From contig OY762943.1 in the NCBI GenBank assembly GCA_963667145.1, positions 1,178,001 through 1,242,000 on the forward strand: a stretch of DNA of 64,000 nt, written 5' to 3'. The DNA is from G963667145 sp963667145 (GTDB lineage Bacteria; Cloacimonadota; Cloacimonadia; G963667145). Made by a program: the position numbers and the translations under genes. The notes beneath the pieces are model-generated. The model was given only the letters and a program-made list of their open reading frames with translations. It did no database searches and was not told the DNA's origin. Below are positions 59,210 to 64,000 of this stretch, piece by piece. Numbering within the stretch: the stretch's first letter is position 1; each line of letters opens with the position of its first letter.

Positions 59210-59256
59210 TTTGAGAGAAAGAATAAATCCCCAGTAATTTTGTCAACTTAAAAAAA

Positions 59257-59269
59257 AGAACAGTGTTCT
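59257..59269. promoter_or_regulatory. candidate TetR operator, site 2 (perfect palindrome)
   Basis: AGAACAGTGTTCT is a perfect 13-base palindrome directly beyond the 3' end of the TetR gene and just upstream of the TTGACA that may serve the exporter operon. Together with site 1 it brackets the promoter, with centres 60 bp apart. Confidence 0.6.
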
Positions 59270-59286
59270 GAAGAGAGGAAAAATTT

Positions 59287-59904
59287 TTACTCTGGAATCT
59301 CCATGACCTTTTTCCAACCGGCAACAGAGTAGTTCATATATTCGCTCACGAACCTCTCGAGTTCAGCACCTGACAAGTCGTGCATAACCAATTCGGCAAC
59401 ACTGCTGATGAACCACGAACTCATCGTGTGAATGAAAAATTCCGAAACATTATTGTTAATAGAGGGGTATTTTTGCTTCGCCAATTCGATGAATCTTTTT
59501 TCGGTTTGAGTATGAATTTCGATACATTTCTCGCGATAATCTTCGAGTTTTGAACCAGCGGATTTAAAAAAAAGCAAGCGAAACTCTTCTTTAAATTTGT
59601 CCACAAGCTTGATGAACATTTTTATCTGTTCCCGCACATACTTTTCCGTATCGTTAATGAAGAGGTCGAGGTCATCAAAGTTGTTGCTCCGCTCTATCAT
59701 ATTTCCCAAGGCAGTAAGCACATCAGCAACAATCTCGCGGAAAATCTCGTCCTTATTGCGAAAATAGTTGTAGATATTGCTCAAGTTCACTTCGCCCTTC
59801 TTGGCAATCGTCCGCATGGAAGTACCCTTGAAGCCATTTACGATAAATTCCTTGCGAGCAATCTCTAAAATTTTCCGCCTAACACTATTTTTTTGTACTT
59901 GCAT
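59287..59904 (-). CDS. TetR/AcrR-family transcriptional regulator
   Basis: 205 residues. The N-terminal TetR helix-turn-helix is clear (RRKILEIARKEFIVNGFKGT, then SMRTIAKKGEVNLSNIYNYF and RNKDEIF). The C-terminal ligand-binding part is unrelated to families with known ligands. It sits immediately upstream of the heterodimeric ABC exporter on the same strand, with two copies of AGAACAnTGTTCT between them, so it most likely represses the exporter and is released by the exported compound. Confidence 0.92.
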   Translation of the reverse strand: MQVQKNSVRRKILEIARKEFIVNGFKGTSMRTIAKKGEVNLSNIYNYFRNKDEIFREIVADVLTALGNMIERSNNFDDLDLFINDTEKYVREQIKMFIKLVDKFKEEFRLLFFKSAGSKLEDYREKCIEIHTQTEKRFIELAKQKYPSINNNVSEFFIHTMSSWFISSVAELVMHDLSGAELERFVSEYMNYSVAGWKKVMEIPE

Positions 59905-60045
59905 TTTCTTTAATTCTCACCTCTTAGCTATGTTACAAAAAATATAGATTTCTCCAATTTGTCCATTTTTTTGTGAAATGCACCAAGAAGACAGATGGTA
60001 GATTGTGCTAATTTATTAGCTGAAACAGAAGAAATATCGAAATTA

Positions 60046-61080
60046 CTACTTCATTATATGCACATTTTCGGCTTTTATGTGAGCGAAAATTTTGCCATCT
60101 TTTTTTAATTCGTGATAGTCGATTACGTTTTTGTTCACGGTTAAAGAGAGTTTAAAATTTTCTTTCTGCAGTGTCAAATCGACCTCCGTGCCTTTCACAT
60201 CAACCTTACTCAACGTACATTCCAAGGCATTATCCATGTTCTCTCTTTTGCGAGAAATAAAAACATTTTCTGGACGAATGGCAATGTTCACTTGGTTGCT
60301 GTTGGATTTTTCTGTAGAAAGAAATTTTGCACCATCACATTCGTATGAATACAGATTCCCAATTTTGCGGAAATATTTAGCTTCCAAAAAAATTGTGTTA
60401 AGAAAATTTGCGATGAATGGAGTTTTCGGCTTGCAAAAAAGATTTTCGCACGTGTCGAATTGCAGGAGATTTCCGTCTTGGATGAAAGCGATTTTGTTCG
60501 CCAAATTTTTCGCATCAGCGATGTCGTGCGTGATGAGAATCACCGTGATGCCAAACTCAGTGGAAATGTCGTGCAACACCTTACGCATACATTTTCTGGT
60601 GAGCGTGTCCAAGCTGCTGAATGGCTCGTCCAAGAGCAGAAGTTTCGGTTTGGCAGCAAGAGCTCTGGCAAAAGCGACTCTCTGCTTTTCTCCACCTGAT
60701 AGTTTCTTCGGCTTTCTATTGAGCAAGTGCGTAATGGTCAGCTTTTCGGCGATTTTGTGAATGACGCTTTTGTCTCTATTCTTCAGCCCGTAATCAATAT
60801 TCTCGTACACGCTCATATGCTCGAAAAGAGCGTAATTTTGGAAAACCACACCGATGTTACGGTCTTGTATTCGCTTTTTGGTTATCTCCTCTCCGTCTAA
60901 CAAAATTGAACCGTTGTGTGGATTTCTGAACCCAATAATGAGGTCGAAAATGGTGCTTTTCCCTGCTCCAGAGGGACCGATAATCGTCAAAAAATCTTTT
61001 CGCTCCAGTTGAAAATCGATGTTTCTCAGAGCGAAATTTTCGTACTTTATAGTTAGATTGTTCACTGAAAGGAAACTCAA
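60046..61080 (-). CDS. modC: molybdate-type ABC transporter ATP-binding protein ModC, copy 2
   Basis: 344 residues. Has the same Walker A, signature, Walker B and TOBE-like C-terminal domain as copy 1; differs at a handful of residues (KPKTP for KPKSP, SNSN for SDSN, KREN for KKEN) and ends MK, where the duplication ends. TTG start overlapping the modB stop. All functional residues are intact, so both copies can be active. Confidence 0.92.
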   Translation of the reverse strand: MSFLSVNNLTIKYENFALRNIDFQLERKDFLTIIGPSGAGKSTIFDLIIGFRNPHNGSILLDGEEITKKRIQDRNIGVVFQNYALFEHMSVYENIDYGLKNRDKSVIHKIAEKLTITHLLNRKPKKLSGGEKQRVAFARALAAKPKLLLLDEPFSSLDTLTRKCMRKVLHDISTEFGITVILITHDIADAKNLANKIAFIQDGNLLQFDTCENLFCKPKTPFIANFLNTIFLEAKYFRKIGNLYSYECDGAKFLSTEKSNSNQVNIAIRPENVFISRKRENMDNALECTLSKVDVKGTEVDLTLQKENFKLSLTVNKNVIDYHELKKDGKIFAHIKAENVHIMK

Positions 61081-61853
61081 AACTTCACCTCAATCTTTTC
61101 TATTAAATATATGGTAACAAAGGAGATAAGTATGAGCAAAACTCCAGCACTAATCGCCATGTCGATGTTCCCATAGGACAGGTTTAAGTAGAGAGTAATG
61201 GGGAGCGTTTCCGTTTTCATGTAAGTTCCACCAGCGAGGATTAGTATCGCTCCAAAGCTTCCAATGGAACGGGTGAACGCCAAAACAGTTGCTGCTAAAA
61301 GTCCATTCTTTGCCAGTGGCAACGATATTTTTGTGAAAGTGGTGAAATATCCGTGTCCCAAGCTGTACGAAACCAATTCCTGATGTTCGTCGATGTAGTC
61401 GAAAGTCGATTTGATAGTCTTTACGGAAAAAGGCAACGCCGTGAAAAATTGTGCTACGACTATTCCCAGCTTGGAGAAAATTACGGAAATGTTGAAAAAA
61501 TTCAAAATAGCGACCACGCTATCTAATCCAAAAAAGAGCAACAGGCATAGCCCCAGTAACACTTGCGGAAACGCTATGGGTAAATCTATCACCGCTTTGA
61601 CGATTTTGCTACCGAAAAATTCAAATCTCGACAAACTGTAGCCGATGGGAATTGCGAAAAGCATAACCAAAAAAGTAGAAGTTAATCCCGTTAAAAACGA
61701 AAGTTTTATGGAGAAAAGTATCTGTGGGTCAGTGAAATTTTTCACCATAACAGCCGGATTTATCAAGAAGATGAACGAAAAAATCATCAACACGAAAGTT
61801 ATGGTGAAAAAGTACGAAATTGTTAAGAATAAAGTTTTAAGCGGATTTCTCAT
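61077..61853 (-). CDS. modB: molybdate-type ABC transporter permease ModB, copy 2
   Basis: 258 residues, six membrane helices, identical to copy 1 except VAILNFF for VAVLDFF. Overlaps modA (TAATG) and modC as in copy 1. Confidence 0.92.
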   Translation of the reverse strand: MRNPLKTLFLTISYFFTITFVLMIFSFIFLINPAVMVKNFTDPQILFSIKLSFLTGLTSTFLVMLFAIPIGYSLSRFEFFGSKIVKAVIDLPIAFPQVLLGLCLLLFFGLDSVVAILNFFNISVIFSKLGIVVAQFFTALPFSVKTIKSTFDYIDEHQELVSYSLGHGYFTTFTKISLPLAKNGLLAATVLAFTRSIGSFGAILILAGGTYMKTETLPITLYLNLSYGNIDMAISAGVLLILISFVTIYLIEKIEVKF

Positions 61854-62590
61854 TAATTTGCCATTTTAAAATTCCATTTTTCCCAAACATCTTTTCTCTC
61901 TTTCAGATATTTATTAAATTTCTCCGCCAGTTCTTTGTTTTTCGATTTTTTGGTAATCGCGGACGGCACAGTTTTAATCACGTTCTTCTCAATCGGAATA
62001 GTCTTGATTTTGCCTTGGCTCTCAGCCCAAGAAGCCATATCTTCCCAAATAATAGTAGCGTCAACAGTTTTTTGGGTAATGTAGATTAGCAGTTGATTTA
62101 CAGCTGCAGTCTCCACAGAAACATTTTTCCTCACATCGTCATAAATCTCGTTTTTTTGGAAAATCATCTTGGATAGCTTGCCAATCGCTGGACCTTTCTC
62201 TGCTCCGAGGGCGAGTTTGACGCCTTTTCTGGCAAAATCTTTGATGCTCTTAATTTTGGCAGGATTATCAGCAGGTATGGCTATCACGGGAATATGAAGC
62301 ACAATTTTTTGGACGCTTGGCTCAACAATCCAGCCTTTTTTTATCATATCGTTGAGAGCCTTTTCGCTCCCTGGCACGTATACATCGCAGGGCTGCCCGG
62401 CAACGTAGCGACCGTAAAGATTGCCTGAGCCGTCATAGTAAACATCAATTTTCGCGTCGAACTTCTTCTCAAAATCTTGGATTATCTCGTTCATCGGTTT
62501 GATGAGCCCAGCTCCCGAGAAGACGGTCAGATTACCTTTTCCCCATAACATTGACAAAGAAAGTGCAAATAGCAGAAACATTTTTTTCAT
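61853..62590 (-). CDS. modA: molybdate-type ABC transporter substrate-binding protein ModA, copy 2
   Basis: 245 residues from the ATG at 62590 (the start equivalent to copy 1). Signal peptide MKKMFLLFALSLSMLWG, then LTVFSGAGLIKPMNEII. It differs from copy 1 at about six positions (KGNL for KDKL, AKIDV for AKVDV, AKIKSI for AEIKGI, KDVWEK for KDIWEK), so more change has accumulated here than in the permease. Confidence 0.88.
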   Translation of the reverse strand: MKKMFLLFALSLSMLWGKGNLTVFSGAGLIKPMNEIIQDFEKKFDAKIDVYYDGSGNLYGRYVAGQPCDVYVPGSEKALNDMIKKGWIVEPSVQKIVLHIPVIAIPADNPAKIKSIKDFARKGVKLALGAEKGPAIGKLSKMIFQKNEIYDDVRKNVSVETAAVNQLLIYITQKTVDATIIWEDMASWAESQGKIKTIPIEKNVIKTVPSAITKKSKNKELAEKFNKYLKERKDVWEKWNFKMAN

Positions 62591-62664
62591 TTTCATCTCC
62601 ATGTGTTTTCTTTCGTTATTTTTTTGGAAACATATCGCTGTCAAGAACTTTCTTTTCCAACTAA

Positions 62665-62972
62665 ACAACTCTTTAACTTATTCGTCTTGCTTTTGTGCTC
62701 GGGGTGGCTCAACTCTGAACACCAAAGAGGAGCAGTCTTGAATATCCATCTATTAAATGTAAAGCCAACTTACTTCAATAGCTAAACTTATAGAGTACAC
62801 GGGAGCGACCACACTTTATTCTCTGCTGGCGACTCGCAACGACTGCTACTATGTGGGCAGAGCGGACTTTTCTGGTTCGTCTTTTCGTCCGTCCGAAAAG
62901 ATGAACACCTCTCTGTAAGAGGATATCCCTACCCTTGCTCTTACTGGATTCCCGTTTTCACGGGAATGAGGG
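62665..62972 (+). repeat. 308-base dispersed repeat, copy B
   Basis: Matches copy C (63251-63558) almost throughout, same orientation and same length, and copy A (44016-44220) in reverse for about 205 bases. Contains the palindromic stem CTTTTCGTCCGTCCGAAAAG (reading across 62878-62900) and ends in the hairpin ATTCCCG...CGGGAAT. No protein frame is conserved between copies. Confidence 0.9.
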
Positions 62973-63121
62973 TGTTTGGAGATTTTGGCTTCCCACTTTT
63001 CAAGCACAATAGTGCTAAGCAAAAGATTAAAGTTGTGCTTGATAGACAACGGGAATGAGGGGATAAGAAGCGTGTTGATGAGGGATGCTTGTAGGTGTGA
63101 GGAGTACAAGAATGAGAACCT

Positions 63122-63174
63122 CTTGGGGCTTCTTGCTTCTCTACACCTCATGCCTGCGGAGGCAGGTATCCATT
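63122..63174 (+). repeat. 53-base repeat, copy 1
   Basis: The stretch from CTTGGGGCTTCTTGC to GCAGGTATCCATT recurs at 63562-63614 with one mismatch. It ends with the hairpin TGCCTGCGGAGGCAGGTA. Confidence 0.85.
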
Positions 63175-63250
63175 GCAATGTGCCTTCTTTTTTTCGCCGT
63201 AAAAAAAGAAGCAAAAAACCTCTAAATACAAAATCAAAAAGCTATCAAGC

Positions 63251-63558
63251 ACAACTCTTTAACTTATTCGTCTTGCTTTTGTGCTCGGGATGGCTCAACT
63301 CTGAACACCAAAGAGGAGCAGTCTTAAATATTCATCTATTAAATGTAAAGCCAACTTACTTCAATAGCTAAACTTATAGAGTACACGGGAGCGACCACAC
63401 TTTATTCTCTGCTGGCGACTCGCAACGACTACTACTATGTGGGGAGAGCAGACTTTTCTGGTTCGTCTTTTCGTCCGTCCGAAAAGATGAACACCTCTCT
63501 GTAAGAGGATATCCCTACCCTTGCCCTTACTGGATTCCCGCGTCCGCGGGAATGAGGG
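63251..63558 (+). repeat. 308-base dispersed repeat, copy C
   Basis: Direct repeat of copy B with about ten substitutions and no length change. Its terminal hairpin differs in the loop (CCCGCGTCCGCGGG instead of CCCGTTTTCACGGG), a compensated change that keeps the stem. Confidence 0.9.
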
Positions 63559-63561
63559 ATG

Positions 63562-63614
63562 CTTGGGGCTTCTTGCTTCTCTACACCTCATGCCTGCGGA
63601 AGCAGGTATCCATT
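63562..63614 (+). repeat. 53-base repeat, copy 2
   Basis: Second copy of 63122-63174, directly after copy C. Confidence 0.85.
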
Positions 63615-63680
63615 CTTGAATAGACCGCGAGAATGAGTGGTGCTTAGACTCTGGCGACTTCCCATAAAGGTCGCTATTCT

Positions 63681-64000
63681 CTATTCATACCAGCTATGTG
63701 CTGTACGGTTTAAATATACTTTATCAGGATTAGTGACATTATCAGGAATATTCCAAGCAGAATAGCCCTTTATTCCACTATGCACTAGCGTCTCATAAAA
63801 AGTACTTCGAGTAGGGTAAGATTTATTATAAGTTGAAGGTGTAATACTATAACTTTTGGATCCATCTAAATAATCACCTCCATCCGCAATTTCAAAAGAA
63901 GAACAGGTACTTGAAAGATGATTTGCTATATAACTCATATAATGAAGCTGAGGAACGTAAATACCACCCATAGAGACATAATATTGATATACAGAACTAA
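63681..64000 (-). CDS. C-terminal part of an unrecognised protein (runs off right edge)
   Basis: The minus strand is open from the window edge to a TAG at 63681-63683 (106 codons). The visible part is rich in Ser, Tyr and Asn (YVSMGGIYVPQLHYMSYIA; LVHSGIKGYSAWNIPDNVTN; NRTAHSWYE), which suggests a secreted or surface protein. I cannot name a family. The real start is outside the window; the ATG at 63971 is internal. Confidence 0.55.
   Translation of the reverse strand, partial: SSVYQYYVSMGGIYVPQLHYMSYIANHLSSTCSSFEIADGGDYLDGSKSYSITPSTYNKSYPTRSTFYETLVHSGIKGYSAWNIPDNVTNPDKVYLNRTAHSWYE

Larger units (their letters stand above)
60050..62644 (-). repeat. modABC inverted duplication, copy 2 (about 2.6 kb)
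   Basis: Nearly identical to 34551-37148 in inverse orientation. The match begins at the same TTGACA on the minus strand (62644) and ends one codon before the modC stop. Flanks differ completely from copy 1: here TetR downstream and the dispersed repeats upstream. Confidence 0.9.
62645..63680. other. 1-kb gene-free repeat region
   Basis: Made up almost entirely of the 308-base and 53-base repeats and single short hairpins. The open frames it offers (for example 62849-63214 and 63361-63591 on the minus strand) are translations of the repeats. Confidence 0.7.

Noticed and set aside
62849..63591. Frames of 121, 131 and 76 codons in the repeat region
   Set aside because: They span the 308-base and 53-base repeats, are not preserved in both copies and lack start signals.
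1..64000. tRNA and rRNA genes
   Set aside because: I looked for T-loop signatures (GTTCGAATC and its complement) and rRNA landmarks and found none.

Overview
The window looks like a piece of chromosome from a low-GC, diderm (Gram-negative type) bacterium. It carries an MltA-type murein transglycosylase, lipoproteins with lipoboxes, LPP20 and outer-membrane beta-barrel proteins, together with ordinary housekeeping genes (recA-recX, typA, nadK, trp operon). Tandem C-type lectin/FGE-sulfatase proteins, an HHH-type outer-membrane protein and a PhzE-like fused anthranilate synthase would fit an FCB-group or candidate-phylum lineage such as Cloacimonadota, Delongbacteria or Fibrobacterota. That placement is inference; there is no rRNA or tRNA gene here to fix it.

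Layout. 1-4.1 kb: the N-terminus of an IS5-type transposase, a truncated GNAT gene, a small secreted protein, a RhuM-Fic protein, a YifB/ComM ATPase and an adenosine-specific kinase. 4.2-9.4 kb: three tandem, partly identical outer-membrane protein genes. The first is frameshifted, and an insertion sequence with a 16-bp target duplication lies between the first and second. 9.4-16.9 kb: recA-recX, a polar amino-acid ABC transporter, a Na/Pi symporter with deoD, and a DUF4268 protein. 17-22.9 kb: an RsmF remnant, an Asn/Asp-tRNA-synthetase paralogue, two small membrane proteins, and a truncated transposase running directly into rarA-typA. 22.9-28.4 kb: a very AT-rich surface-glycan island (two GT-C-like membrane proteins, a UbiA/DPPR-synthase-like protein, a B12-binding radical SAM protein). 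28.4-34.5 kb: lipoprotein, YgeW-type carbamoyltransferase, nadK, mltA and an HHH outer-membrane protein. 34.5-37.2 kb: modABC copy 1. 37.2-44 kb: ogt, amidohydrolase, nitrilase, pyrimidine-nucleoside phosphorylase, dtd and a CPA2 antiporter-EIIA fusion. 44-45.2 kb: a gene-free repeat region ending in a perfect (GTCA)21 microsatellite. 45.2-48.5 kb: an 1,114-residue lectin lipoprotein. 49-55.3 kb: trpEG-B-A-D-C-F on the minus strand. 55.6-59.9 kb: a TetR-controlled heterodimeric ABC exporter. 60-62.6 kb: modABC copy 2, inverted relative to copy 1. 62.7-63.7 kb: dispersed repeats, then a protein cut by the window edge.

The most interesting object is the lectin lipoprotein at 45170-48514. Its N-terminus is a lipobox, followed by six C-type-lectin domains and a C-terminal FGE-type C-lectin domain. 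The last 120 bases of that domain have the signature of a diversity-generating retroelement (DGR) variable region: each position that looks variable is an NNY codon, as expected if adenines of template AAY codons had been randomised, between invariant GCG, TGC, CGC and CCG codons, and a small hairpin lies just past the stop codon. No reverse transcriptase or template repeat is visible in the window, so it would be a remote target served in trans. The tetranucleotide microsatellite just upstream could add phase variation of expression. With the mosaic outer-membrane gene array at 4-9 kb and the 2.6-kb inverted modABC copies that flank the lectin and trp region, the window holds several independent means of varying the cell surface or local gene order.
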